NCBI RefSeq assembly: GCF_001715295.1
Contig: NZ_MDKB01000002.1
Span: 1,199,522-1,263,521, forward strand
DNA length: 64,000 bases
Direction of reading: 5' to 3'
DNA from: Streptomyces griseus
GTDB lineage: Bacteria; Actinomycetota; Actinomycetes; Streptomycetales; Streptomycetaceae
Shown here: piece after piece, positions 41,736-52,631 of the stretch
Position numbering within the stretch: position 1 is the first letter of the stretch
How the letters are laid out: each line of letters begins with the position of its first letter
Program-made: the position numbers and the translations under genes
Notes under the pieces: generated by a model
The model's database searches: none
What the model saw: only the letters and a program-made list of their open reading frames with translations
Told to the model about the DNA's origin: nothing

Positions 41736-43223
41736 TTGCGCCCTTCACTCCGGCCGACCGCACTCGCCCTGCTGATCTCGGCAGCCGTCACCGGTTCCCT
41801 GTGCCTGTGGGCGGTCGCCGCCGCTCCCGATGCGGTGCGGACCCCGCTGGCCTGGGGGGCGGGCGCCGCTTCCCTGGCACTGTGCACCGCGGTGGCCGTC
41901 ACCGTCCACACACTCGGCTCGGCACGTCGTCTGCGGGCCCTGCGGGCCGCCGACGCCGAACGCTTCACCGCCGAGACCTCGCGTCTCGTCTCGGCCTCCG
42001 CCGCCGAGGCGCAGCGCTTCACCGCCGAGACGGCCCGCATCCGGTCGGCCGCCGCGGCCGAGACCGGCCGGGTCACGGCCGCGGCCGAGGACCGGGTCGC
42101 CCAGGTGACCGCAGAGGCGGCCGAGCAGCACACCCGGCTCACCGCCGAGGTCGCGCGGCTCACCGCCCGGGTCCGGCGCAGCGAGACCGAACGCTCCGCC
42201 GCCGTCGCCGCCTGCGCCAACGCCGCCGGCCGCATGCAGGCCCTGGCCACGAGCATGCTGGCCGACCTGCGCGAGATGGAACACCGGCACACCGCCGAGG
42301 ACGTCCTGGGTGACCTGCTGCACCTGGACCACCGCACCGCCCAGGCGGGCCGCCTCGCCGACTCCATCGCCGTGCTGACGGGCGCCCGCTCCGGTCGGCG
42401 CTGGGCGAAGCCGATCGTGATGGAGTCGATCCTGCGCGGCGCGATGGGCCGGATCGGCGGCTACCAGCGCATCCGTCTGCACTCCACCAGTGACGTGGCG
42501 ATCGCCGGTCACGCCGCCGAGGGCGTCATGCACGCCCTCGCGGAACTCCTCGACAACGCGGCCAACTTCTCGCCGCCCACCGCCGAGGTCCACGTGTACG
42601 TGGAGGAGGTCCCGGCGGGCATCGTCGTCACCGTGGAGGACAGCGGCCTCGTGATGAGCGAGGTGCAGCTGCGTCGCGCGGAGCGGGCCGTGTCCACCGA
42701 GAACCAGGACCTCACGGGTCTGTCCGGCACCCGGCTCGGTCTCGCCGTCGTCGGCCGGCTGGCCCGTAAGCACGGGCTCACCGTCTCCTTCCGGCCGTCG
42801 GCACGCGGCGGTACGGGCGCGCTGATGATGCTGCCGCAGGAGCTCATCTCCCGCGTCCCCGCCTCCGCACCCGTCCCGGCGCAGGCCGCCGTCCGTGCGC
42901 CCGCGCCCGCACCGGCCGCCGCCCCCGAGCCGGAGCCGGACCACGCGACGGCCGCGCCCCCGGCGGGCTCCCCCCGCCCCGCGGCGGAGTCCCCGTCCGA
43001 ATCGACCGGTGCCGTCCCGCAGTTCGGCGAGAGCGGCCTGCCCAAGCGCCGCCGCGGCCGCACCCTGGCCGCCGCCGAGTCCCGTACCGGCAACGCCGTC
43101 CACGGCGGAGCCGACGCCCCCCGGCCCCGTACGACCGACCCGAAGGTCCAGGCCGCACGCTTCAGCACCTTCAGCCAGGCCGTACGAGCCAACTCCCCGC
43201 ACCCGGAAGGCAACACCCGATGA
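41736..43223 (+). CDS. cvnA: conservon CvnA, membrane sensor-kinase-like protein
   Basis: This 495-residue protein has two N-terminal membrane helices (ALALLISAAVTGSLCLWAVA and GAGAASLALCTAVAVTVHTL), a long Ala/Glu/Arg-rich coiled coil (about residues 70-165) with repeated RFTAET and TAEVARLTARV, a DHRTAQAGRLADSIAVL helix in place of a His box, and an HATPase domain (LAELLDNAANFSPPTAEVHV with the N-box; LGLAVVGRLARKHGLTVSFR). The tail is Ala/Pro-rich. CvnA proteins work with the B, C and D proteins in a membrane-bound switch likened to eukaryotic GPCR modules. TTG at 41736 with GAGGA upstream is the most plausible start. Confidence 0.88.
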   Translation: MRPSLRPTALALLISAAVTGSLCLWAVAAAPDAVRTPLAWGAGAASLALCTAVAVTVHTLGSARRLRALRAADAERFTAETSRLVSASAAEAQRFTAETARIRSAAAAETGRVTAAAEDRVAQVTAEAAEQHTRLTAEVARLTARVRRSETERSAAVAACANAAGRMQALATSMLADLREMEHRHTAEDVLGDLLHLDHRTAQAGRLADSIAVLTGARSGRRWAKPIVMESILRGAMGRIGGYQRIRLHSTSDVAIAGHAAEGVMHALAELLDNAANFSPPTAEVHVYVEEVPAGIVVTVEDSGLVMSEVQLRRAERAVSTENQDLTGLSGTRLGLAVVGRLARKHGLTVSFRPSARGGTGALMMLPQELISRVPASAPVPAQAAVRAPAPAPAAAPEPEPDHATAAPPAGSPRPAAESPSESTGAVPQFGESGLPKRRRGRTLAAAESRTGNAVHGGADAPRPRTTDPKVQAARFSTFSQAVRANSPHPEGNTR

Positions 43224-43657
43224 CCGCGACCACCGACGAGAAGCTCAACTGGCTGCTGGAGGGCCTGCTGGAGCGCACGCCCGGCACCCGGCACGCCCTG
43301 GTCCTGTCCCGGGACGGCCTGAAGCTGTGCCGTACCCCCGAGCTCTCCGTCGACCAGGCCGATCAGCTGGCCGCCATCTCCGCCGGCATCCAGAGCCTTT
43401 CGCACGGCGCGTCCGTCGAGTTCGGGGACGGCACCGGTGGCGTACGGTCCGCGATGGCCGAGTTCTACGGCGGTGTGCTGTTCATCGTCGAGGCGGGTGC
43501 GGGCGCGCATCTCGCCGTCGTGGCCGCCGAGGACTCCGACGTCGGCCTGGTCGGCCACAACATGAGCGAACTCGTCGAGCAGCTCGGCGAGTACCTCGTC
43601 GCCCCGCCGCGCTCCTCGGCGCCCGGGGCCCCGGCGGCGGAAACCGCGGACGTATGA
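43220..43657 (+). CDS. cvnB: conservon CvnB, roadblock/LC7 domain protein
   Basis: This 145-residue roadblock/LC7 protein begins MTATTDEKLNWLLEGLLERT and has the domain core HALVLSRDGLKLCRTPELSV and QADQLAAISAGIQSLSHGAS, then LVGHNMSELVEQLGEYLV. In conservons, and in MglB-type systems, roadblock proteins regulate the partner small GTPase. The ATG overlaps the CvnA stop (ATGA). Confidence 0.92.
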   Translation: MTATTDEKLNWLLEGLLERTPGTRHALVLSRDGLKLCRTPELSVDQADQLAAISAGIQSLSHGASVEFGDGTGGVRSAMAEFYGGVLFIVEAGAGAHLAVVAAEDSDVGLVGHNMSELVEQLGEYLVAPPRSSAPGAPAAETADV

Positions 43658-44025
43658 CGTCCGTGCCGCGCCCCCGCCCCGGACGCGACGACGATCCGGA
43701 CCGGCTGTACACCCTCACCGGTGGCCGCAGCCGGTCCGACTCGGCCGCGTTCGACCTGGTGACGCTCGTCGTCGCCGAGTGCGATCCGAACCCCGGGATG
43801 CAGTCGGAGCACACCGCGATCCTGCGGATGTGCCAACGCCCCACCGCGGTCGTCGAGATCTCGGCCACCCTGAATCTGCCCGTCAGCATCGTCCGCATCA
43901 TGCTCTGCGACCTGCTCGACACCGGCCGGATCAGCGCCCGCCACCCCCGTACTGCACGTGTCGCGGACCGGCTCCCCGACACCGACACCCTGGAACAGGT
44001 GCTCGTTGGACTCCGCAACCTCTGA
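43654..44025 (+). CDS. cvnC: conservon CvnC, DUF742 protein
   Basis: This 123-residue DUF742 protein has DRLYTLTGGRSRSDSAAFDL, VTLVVAECDPNPGMQSEHTA and ILRMCQRPTAVVEISATLNL, which read as a winged-helix-like fold. In studied conservons the C protein joins the A-B-D complex at the membrane. The ATG overlaps the CvnB stop. Confidence 0.92.
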   Translation: MTSVPRPRPGRDDDPDRLYTLTGGRSRSDSAAFDLVTLVVAECDPNPGMQSEHTAILRMCQRPTAVVEISATLNLPVSIVRIMLCDLLDTGRISARHPRTARVADRLPDTDTLEQVLVGLRNL

Positions 44026-44668
44026 CCGTGCCGCCCTGCAGGCGACAGCCGACAACGGACTGAAGATCGTCGTCGTCGGCGGCTTCGGGGTCGGCAAGAC
44101 CACCATGGTCCGTTCCGTGAGCGAGATCCGCCCGCTCAACACGGAAGAGACCATGACCAGCGCGGGCGAGGCCGTCGACGACCTCGCGGGTGTGCAGTCG
44201 AAGACGTCCACCACGGTCGCCTTCGACTTCGGCCGGATCACCCTGGACGCGCGCTCGGTGCTCTACCTCTTCGGCGCGCCCGGGCAGGAACGCTTCTGGT
44301 TCCTGTGGGACCGCCTGTTCTCCGGGACCCTGGGTGCCGTCGTCCTCGTCGACACCCGGCGGCTCGCCGACTCCTGGTACGCGATCGACCGGCTCGAGCA
44401 CCACGGCACGCCGTTCATCGTCGCGTGCAACGACTTCGGCGGCCCGCTCCACACCGAGCAGCAGATCCGCGAGGCGCTGGACCTCTCCCCCGACGTGCCG
44501 CTCGTCGAGTGCGACGCGCGGGACCGGTCCTCCAGCAAGTACGTCCTGATCACCCTCGTCGAACACCTCTACGCGCTCTCCGCCGCCCGCGCGGCGACCG
44601 CGGACCCCGCCCTGGCCGGGAGCACCGCCACCGCGCCGGCCGCACAGACCCCGGAGCCCACACCGTGA
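44006..44668 (+). CDS. cvnD: conservon CvnD, small Ras-like GTPase
   Basis: This 220-residue GTPase has a P-loop GGFGVGKTTMV (about residues 24-34), switch region NTEETMTSAGEAVDDL with TSTTVAFDFGRITLD, G3 YLFGAPGQERFWFLWDRLF and FIVACNDFGGP in place of NKxD. CvnD proteins bind GTP and are taken to be the output of the conservon. The TTG start at 44006 lies inside the last codons of cvnC and matches the N terminus of homologues I remember. The GTG of the P450 gene overlaps its stop. Confidence 0.9.
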   Translation: MDSATSDRAALQATADNGLKIVVVGGFGVGKTTMVRSVSEIRPLNTEETMTSAGEAVDDLAGVQSKTSTTVAFDFGRITLDARSVLYLFGAPGQERFWFLWDRLFSGTLGAVVLVDTRRLADSWYAIDRLEHHGTPFIVACNDFGGPLHTEQQIREALDLSPDVPLVECDARDRSSSKYVLITLVEHLYALSAARAATADPALAGSTATAPAAQTPEPTP

Positions 44669-45896
44669 GCGGATGCCCCGTGTCCCACGGGTCCGTACCC
44701 CTGTCCGGACCACAGTTCCAGGCCGACCCCGCGCGGCTCTACCGGGACATGCGACGCGACCACGGCGCCGTCGCCCCGGTGACGCTCGACGGGAACGTCC
44801 CCGCCTGGCTGATCCTCGGCTACCGCGAGCTCCACCAGGTCACCAACGACCCGGTGCTCTTCAGCCGCGACTCGGAGCTGTGGAACCAGTGGGACTCGAT
44901 CCCGGGCGACTGGCCGCTGATGCCCATGATCGGCCGCAAGCAACCGTCGATCCTCTACACGGTCGGCGAGCGGCACACCGTACGCGCGGCCATGATCAGC
45001 AACGCCCTCGAGGCCGTCGACCCGTTCGCGCTCAAGCAGTACGCGGAGGAGTTCGCCGACGCACTCATCGACCGGTTCTGCTCCGTGGGCCGCACCGACA
45101 TCATCGCCGAGTACGCGATGCTGCTCCCCGCCCTCGTCCTCGCGCGGCTCTACGGCTTCTCCAACGAGGTCGGCGCCCCCCTCGTCGGCGCGCTGAACGA
45201 CATGATCGACGGCCGCGAGCGGGCCCTGGCCGGGCAGCAGCACCTCGGCTCGTCCATGGCGCAGCTCCTCGCGGACAAGCACGCCGAGCCGGGGGACGAC
45301 GTCGCCACCCGGATGCTGGAGGACCCGGGCGGCTTCACCGACGAGGAGGTCGCCCAGGACCTCATGGTCATGATGGCCGCGGGCCACCAGCCGACCGCCG
45401 ACTGGATGGGCAACTCCCTGCGCCTGATGCTGACCGACGACCGTTTCGCCGCCTCGCTCTCCGGCGGCCGGCACAGCGTCGCCGAGGCCATGAACGAGGT
45501 GCTCTGGGAGGACACCCCCACCCAGAACGTGGCGGGCCGCTGGGCCTCCCGTGACACCCACCTCGGCGGGCGCCACATCCGCGCCGGCGACCTGCTCCTC
45601 CTCGGCATCGCCGCCGCGAACGGCGACCCCCAGGTGCGCACCGACGGGTCCACGCTGACCGGCGGCAACAACGCCTTCCTCTCCTTCGGCCACGGCGAGC
45701 ACCGCTGCCCCTTCCCGGCCCAGGAGACCGCCGAGGTCATCGCCCGTACGGGGATCGAGGTGCTCCTGGACCGCCTTCCGGACGTCGACCTCGCCGTCCC
45801 GGAGGAACAGCTGACCCGGCGCCCGTCCCCCTGGCTGTCCGGTCTGACGGACCTGCCGGTGCACTTCACTCCCACCCCCGCCCTTGGAGGCCCGTC

Positions 45897-45900
<4 letters not shown>
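44665..45900 (+). CDS. conservon-linked cytochrome P450 (CvnE type)
   Basis: This 411-residue P450 has the heme ligand loop FLSFGHGEHRCPFPAQ (Cys ligand), the I-helix AAGHQPTADWMGNSL with the AGxxxT oxygen-activation pattern, a K-helix NEVLWEDTPTQN where the usual ExxR Arg is absent (xxLWEDTP), and VAGRWASRDTHLGG. The loss of ExxR Arg is a known trait of conservon P450s (CYP157 type). No ferredoxin gene is adjacent. GTG overlaps the CvnD stop. Confidence 0.9.
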
Positions 45901-48321
<2,421 letters not shown>

Positions 48322-48337
48322 CGGTCACCCGCCCGCG

Positions 48338-48377
48338 AACGGCCCTGCACACGTCGTGAAACGCGTGCAGGGCCGTT
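48338..48377 (+). terminator. intrinsic terminator after serC
   Basis: AACGGCCCTGCAC pairs over 13 bp with GTGCAGGGCCGTT around a 14-nt loop, followed by TCTGCTT. Confidence 0.75.
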
Positions 48378-48477
48378 TCTGCTTCACTCGGCCGGGTGAC
48401 GGATTCCGTCCGTGCCCCGTCCGGGCGCGCCGTCCTTCCATGATGGTCTCGACACCAGCCATTCCAGGAGGCCCGCA

Positions 48478-49089
48478 ATGTCTGCAGCAGCAGTCGAGCA
48501 CCCCTGTGACGATGAGCCGGAACCGATGCTCGTGACGGCGAACCACCTCATGGAGCAGCTTCCGGGTTATCGCGTCGAGATCATCGGAGGCGTCATCACC
48601 GTGGCCCCACGCCCGGACGGCCCGCACGCCAACGCGCTGACCACACTCATGATCCCTTTTCTGGCCGCAGGGCTTCACGGCGACGAGGCCAGGGTCCTCC
48701 AGGCGATCGGCCTGTGGCTGCCCGGCGGCCCCGAGGACTACGCCATCCCTGATCTGGCCCTCGTGGACGCCGATTTCGACGAGCACCTGGTCGAGAACAA
48801 CTGCTACGACCCGGCCGTGTTCCGCCTGGTGCTGGAGGTGACCTCCAGCAACTACCGGAACGACCTGCGCAACAAGGTCGCCACGTACGCCGAGGCCAAG
48901 ATCCCCGTCTACGTGATCGTCGACCGCAGGCACGGCCGCGTCCACGTCCTGACGGTCCCCACCGGCGGGACGTACGACAACCACGAGGTGTACTCACCGG
49001 GCCAGACGGTGACGCTCCCCGATTCCATCGGCGCCGAGGTGACCCTCGACGTGGAGGACCTGGTGAAGGCCGGGCGCCCCCGCGCGTAA
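48478..49089 (+). CDS. Uma2-family (DUF820) PD-(D/E)XK-fold protein
   Basis: This 203-residue Uma2 protein contains the putative-endonuclease fold: YRVEIIGGVITVAPRPDGPH, then YAIPDLALVDADFD (first Asp) and RLVLEVTSSNYRNDLRNKVA with ExT in place of ExK, and ATYAEAKIPVYVIVDRR. Streptomyces carries dozens of such proteins of unknown role. AGGAGG precedes the ATG. A second, less similar copy is at 60013-60597. Confidence 0.85.
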   Translation: MSAAAVEHPCDDEPEPMLVTANHLMEQLPGYRVEIIGGVITVAPRPDGPHANALTTLMIPFLAAGLHGDEARVLQAIGLWLPGGPEDYAIPDLALVDADFDEHLVENNCYDPAVFRLVLEVTSSNYRNDLRNKVATYAEAKIPVYVIVDRRHGRVHVLTVPTGGTYDNHEVYSPGQTVTLPDSIGAEVTLDVEDLVKAGRPRA

Positions 49090-49122
49090 GGCCCGCACGG
49101 CGCCGTTGTCGGTGCCGGTTGC

Positions 49123-49128
49123 TACGTT
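49123..49128 (+). promoter_or_regulatory. candidate -10 box of a leaderless transcript
   Basis: TACGTT ends six bases before the ATG at 49135; no Shine-Dalgarno is present. Confidence 0.35.
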
Positions 49129-49134
49129 CCCCGG

Positions 49135-49638
49135 ATGACGACCACGCCGAAGACCGTGCCGTACACCGGTGGCGAGAAGGAATCCCTGCACGCGAGTCTC
49201 GACCGGCACCGTGACGTGGTGCTGTGGAAGCTTCAGGGGCTGGACGACGAACAACTGCGCCGCCCCATGACCCCGAGCGGCACCCATCTCCTGGGCCTGG
49301 TCAAGCACCTGGCCACCGTCGAATACGGCTGGTTCTGCAGCACGTTCGGCCGGCGGACGGAGGAGTTCTGGTTCGACCCGGCCCGTGACGACATGACGGT
49401 CGCCCCGGACGAGTCGACCGCTGACATCCTCGCCTTCTACGCCCGGGCGCGCGCCGCCGCCGACCGGTCGATCGAGGAGACGGACCTGGACACCACGGGC
49501 ACCTCCTGGAACGGCACCACGGTGTCCATGCGCTGGGTGCTGGTCCACATGCTGGAGGACGTCCTGCGGCACGCCGGGCACATGGACATCGTCCGGGAGC
49601 TGCTCGACGGGGCGACGGGCTCTCACCCGGTCTCCTGA
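49135..49638 (+). CDS. DinB-family protein (DUF664)
   Basis: This 167-residue DinB four-helix protein has a His triad pattern: HLLGLVKHLATVEYGWFCST near residue 50 and MRWVLVHMLEDVLRHAGHMD near residue 130. Such proteins are often thiol-dependent transferases or metal-binding enzymes linked to mycothiol; the substrate is unknown. The 3' end overlaps the end of the GNAT gene on the other strand by 16 bp. Confidence 0.87.
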   Translation: MTTTPKTVPYTGGEKESLHASLDRHRDVVLWKLQGLDDEQLRRPMTPSGTHLLGLVKHLATVEYGWFCSTFGRRTEEFWFDPARDDMTVAPDESTADILAFYARARAAADRSIEETDLDTTGTSWNGTTVSMRWVLVHMLEDVLRHAGHMDIVRELLDGATGSHPVS

Positions 49639-50135
49639 TCTCCCCCCGTGCGGCGCCAGCGGACCTCACCCTCCTCGCGCTCGTCCGTGGGCACCAGGCC
49701 CGCCGCCTCGGCGACGGCGGCGGAGGCTTTGTGGCCGGGGTGGACATGGGCGACGACGGTACGGACGCCCGCGGTGCCCATGAGGTGCGCGACCAGGCCC
49801 CGCGCGGCCTCCTTCGCGTATCCCCGGCCCTGCCGACCGGCCCCCACCACCCAGGCGACTTCGGCGTGTTCTCCACGCACGGTGGCCTGGACGTACCCGG
49901 CCAGGCCACCGTCGGCGCGTACCCGGAGCACCCAGTTCCACCACAGCTCGCCCGGTACCGGTGAGCCGGCGGTCCAGCGTTCGTAGCGGGCGCGCAGGGT
50001 GTCCGTGTCCTCCGGGGCGCCTCCCGTGTACGTGTACAGGGCGGGGTCGGAGAGGACCCGCGCCATCTCGTCGGCGTGCACGGGGTCGACGGGGACCGCG
50101 TCGAGTCGGGCGGTGGAGAAGGGTTCCGGCTGCAC
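49623..50135 (-). CDS. GNAT-family N-acetyltransferase
   Basis: This 170-residue RimJ/RimL-type acetyltransferase has the acetyl-CoA loop VVGAGRQGRGYAKEAARGLV (Q/RxxGxG/A) and TVVAHVHPGHKASAAVAEAA, with LVPTDEREEGEVRWRR at the end. The GTG start at 50135 is preceded by TACGAT six bases upstream on the same strand. Substrate unknown. It converges with and overlaps the DinB gene. Confidence 0.87.
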   Translation of the reverse strand: MQPEPFSTARLDAVPVDPVHADEMARVLSDPALYTYTGGAPEDTDTLRARYERWTAGSPVPGELWWNWVLRVRADGGLAGYVQATVRGEHAEVAWVVGAGRQGRGYAKEAARGLVAHLMGTAGVRTVVAHVHPGHKASAAVAEAAGLVPTDEREEGEVRWRRTGGDQETG

Positions 50136-50141
50136 GGGCCG

Positions 50142-50147
50142 ATCGTA
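50142..50147 (-). promoter_or_regulatory. candidate -10 box of a leaderless transcript
   Basis: On the minus strand TACGAT ends six bases before the GTG at 50135, without a Shine-Dalgarno. Confidence 0.35.
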
Positions 50148-50341
50148 CGGGGCAGGGATCGGCGGCTGCGACGCCGGAGCCCGCGGACGGGCGGCGGGGT
50201 GGTGGCACCGGCCGTGGAGCGGGACGGGCAGGAAGGAACGCACCGGGGAGCCGGGCCGCCGGGGGCGCCGGCAGCCGGGGAGGCGACGCCGAGCAAGGTT
50301 CCATACGTCACAAAAGACCTGTATCGCCCGATTCGGGCACC

Positions 50342-50752
50342 ATGGAACGTATGGAGACGATCAGCGAACTGGAACCCTTCGTGAAGCAGTACACCGTCCT
50401 GCTGAGCAGCCGCCGGCCGAACGGAACACTCGCCCACACCCCGGTCAGCATCGCCGTCGAGGGCGATCACGCCTTCATCCGCACGTTCTCGTCGGCGTGG
50501 AAGGTGGACCGCATGCGCAACCATCCCGTCGTGGACATCTCCCCGTGCACCGTGCGCGGCGCGCCCACGGGCCCGCCCATGAAGGCCTGGGCACGGCTCC
50601 TGCAGCCGGGCACCAAGGAGGACGTCCACGCGGCCCGGACCCTCTCCCGCAAGTACCCGGCCCTGCACGGTGTGGTGGTCCCCCTCCTGCACCGGCTGAA
50701 GCGCGACCGGACCCTGCACTACGAGCTGCGCCCCCATTCCGAGGAGCGCTGA
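50342..50752 (+). CDS. PPOX-class split-barrel protein (F420- or FMN-dependent)
   Basis: This 136-residue protein begins with ISELEPFVKQYTVLLSSRRP and has TPVSIAVEGDHAFIRTFSSA, WKVDRMRNHPVVDISPCTVR and GPPMKAWARLL, typical of the small PPOX-class oxidoreductases with F420- or FMN-binding split barrels. The reaction is unknown. ATG codons at 50342 and 50351 are alternative starts; neither has a strong Shine-Dalgarno. A gap of 206 bp separates it from the GNAT start with no further gene. Confidence 0.8.
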   Translation: MERMETISELEPFVKQYTVLLSSRRPNGTLAHTPVSIAVEGDHAFIRTFSSAWKVDRMRNHPVVDISPCTVRGAPTGPPMKAWARLLQPGTKEDVHAARTLSRKYPALHGVVVPLLHRLKRDRTLHYELRPHSEER

Positions 50753-50782
50753 ACGGCCTCCGGGCCGCTCCCGCGCCGCGCG

Positions 50783-51769
50783 CTAACCGCGCCGCCGCCG
50801 GAGACCGATCCAGGCCACGGCGACGACCGCGAGGAGTACGGCGCCCCCGGTCACGGTGCCCTTCTGCGAGTCGTCCCCGCCGCTCCCGCCCGCAGCGGAG
50901 GAGGCCGCACCGCTCCCGCCGGAGGACGGCGCCCCGCCGCCGGCCTGTCCCTCGACCTCCACGCGCACCACGCGGCTCCGCTCCCCCTCGGAGCCGAACA
51001 TCATGGCCGAGCCGTCGGCCGTGTACGTGACCGACTCGGCCTGCCCCATGAGCGGCACGGTCACCCGGTAGTCCGCCCCGAGCCGCCCGTCGGCGAAGGC
51101 GTAACCGCGGGTGCTGAAGTAGGAGCGGAGCACCAGGTTCTTCCCGTCCGGCGAGAACGCCCCGTCCGTCACCCACGGCACCTCGCCCACGCGGCGGAAC
51201 ACGTTGGTCCCGCCTGTGGAGAGTTCCTCGGGGCCCTCGTAGAGCCCGCCGCCGTCCTCGTTCTTGGAGGCGATGTACACCCGCCCGGTCTTCGGGTGGA
51301 CCATCATCGCCTCGGCGTTGCGCGGCCCGTCGGCGTACTTCACGTCGTACTGCGTCGCCCGCACCGTGGCGTCGCCGAGCTTCGCGGGCTCGGGGAAGCG
51401 GTAGATCCACACGTGGTCCCAGGAGCCGTCGAGGTTGTCGCCGATGTCGCCGACGTACAGGTCGCCGTCCGGTCCGAGGGAGATCGCCTCCACGTCCCGG
51501 GGCTCCCCCACACCCCGCATGGTGATCGTCGCGACGGTCTTCCCGGTGCGGGAGTCGACGGCGTAGACGTACGGGCCGTCATCGCTGTCGTTGTGGGTCC
51601 AGTAGACGCCCGGGTGGATGCGGCTGGCCGCGAGACCACTGGACTCGGTGATCCTCGGGTCCTCGATCGTGAAGGTGCGGTCGGCCCCGTCCCCGCCGTC
51701 CGCCACGGCGGGTGTGACCGCCGGGAGGAGCAGGAGGGCGCCGGCGGTCGCGGTGAGCAGCGGTCTCAT
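50783..51769 (-). CDS. secreted, membrane-anchored beta-propeller-like protein
   Basis: This 328-residue protein has a signal peptide (RPLLTATAGALLLLPAVTPA-VADGG), then a repeated-blade domain with ESSGLAASRIHPGVYWTHND, DVEAISLGPDGDLYVGDIGD and EAMMVHPKTGRVYIASKNED, and a C-terminal anchor: Gly/Ser linker, GGAVLLAVVAVAWIGL, RRRRG. This resembles surface-exposed WD40/phytase-like proteins; function unknown. It diverges from the SGNH hydrolase gene. Confidence 0.82.
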   Translation of the reverse strand: MRPLLTATAGALLLLPAVTPAVADGGDGADRTFTIEDPRITESSGLAASRIHPGVYWTHNDSDDGPYVYAVDSRTGKTVATITMRGVGEPRDVEAISLGPDGDLYVGDIGDNLDGSWDHVWIYRFPEPAKLGDATVRATQYDVKYADGPRNAEAMMVHPKTGRVYIASKNEDGGGLYEGPEELSTGGTNVFRRVGEVPWVTDGAFSPDGKNLVLRSYFSTRGYAFADGRLGADYRVTVPLMGQAESVTYTADGSAMMFGSEGERSRVVRVEVEGQAGGGAPSSGGSGAASSAAGGSGGDDSQKGTVTGGAVLLAVVAVAWIGLRRRRG

Positions 51770-51827
51770 GGGACAAGTGTCCACCGTCACGTAGGGGGCG
51801 GTAGCAGGGATCGGCCATGATGTCGCC

Positions 51828-52526
51828 ATGCGTTTTCTCCTGGTCGGCGACTCCATGACCATCGGGCGCTCCGGCGACTTCACCTGGCGCTACCGCCTGT
51901 GGCAGCACCTGGAGGCGACCCTCGGCGCCGGCGGGTACACGCTCACGGGACCGCGTACCGGGCTGTACGACTCCGAGGCGGACGCCCCGCTCTCCCAGGC
52001 GTACGGCGACCCCGCCTTCCCCGCGCCGGCGCGCCGGCACCTGGCCGGCTGGGGCGAGGGCTGGCTGCACATGGCTCCCGTCATCGCGGACGTGGTCGCC
52101 GGCACCCGCGCCGACGTGCTGCTCGTCTCGCTCGGTCTGATAGACCTCGGCTTCTACACCGACAGCGGGCAGACGGCCGCGAACGCCCGGGCCTTCGTCG
52201 CGGCGGCCCGCACCGCGAACCCGGACGTCAGGATGGTGCTCCTGCCCGTCATCCCGAACATACGGGCCGAGTCCGACGCCCCCTTCGCCGCCGAGTGCGA
52301 GCGCTTCAACCTGCTCCTGGCCGAGGCGGTGGCCGACCTGGACACCCCCCGCTCCCCTCTCGTACTGGCCCCGCGTCCGGCGGGTTACGACATCCACACG
52401 GACACCTACGACGGCACCCACCCGAATCCGAGCGGCGAACACCGGCTGGCGGGAGCCTTCGCGGACGCGATGTACCGGGCGTGGTCCGTGGGCGGCCCGT
52501 ACGCGGGAGCCCTGGCGGCCGCCTGA
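51828..52526 (+). CDS. SGNH/GDSL-family hydrolase
   Basis: This 232-residue SGNH hydrolase has block I LLVGDSMTIGRSGDF (nucleophile Ser), block III VLLVSLGLIDLGFYTDSG in a modified form, and block V DTYDGTHPNPSGEHRLA with the Asp/His pair. No signal peptide is seen, so it is intracellular or exported otherwise. The usual Asn of block III is replaced by Asp, which may affect the oxyanion hole. Confidence 0.83.
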   Translation: MRFLLVGDSMTIGRSGDFTWRYRLWQHLEATLGAGGYTLTGPRTGLYDSEADAPLSQAYGDPAFPAPARRHLAGWGEGWLHMAPVIADVVAGTRADVLLVSLGLIDLGFYTDSGQTAANARAFVAAARTANPDVRMVLLPVIPNIRAESDAPFAAECERFNLLLAEAVADLDTPRSPLVLAPRPAGYDIHTDTYDGTHPNPSGEHRLAGAFADAMYRAWSVGGPYAGALAAA

Positions 52527-52631
52527 GGGCACGGCCCGGAACCGGGCGGGTGGCCAGGAGCGTCGTCGTGACGGACGGCGCCGTTCCGCACGGACACGGC
52601 ACGAGGAGCGACCGAGCGGACCTGGCAGGCG

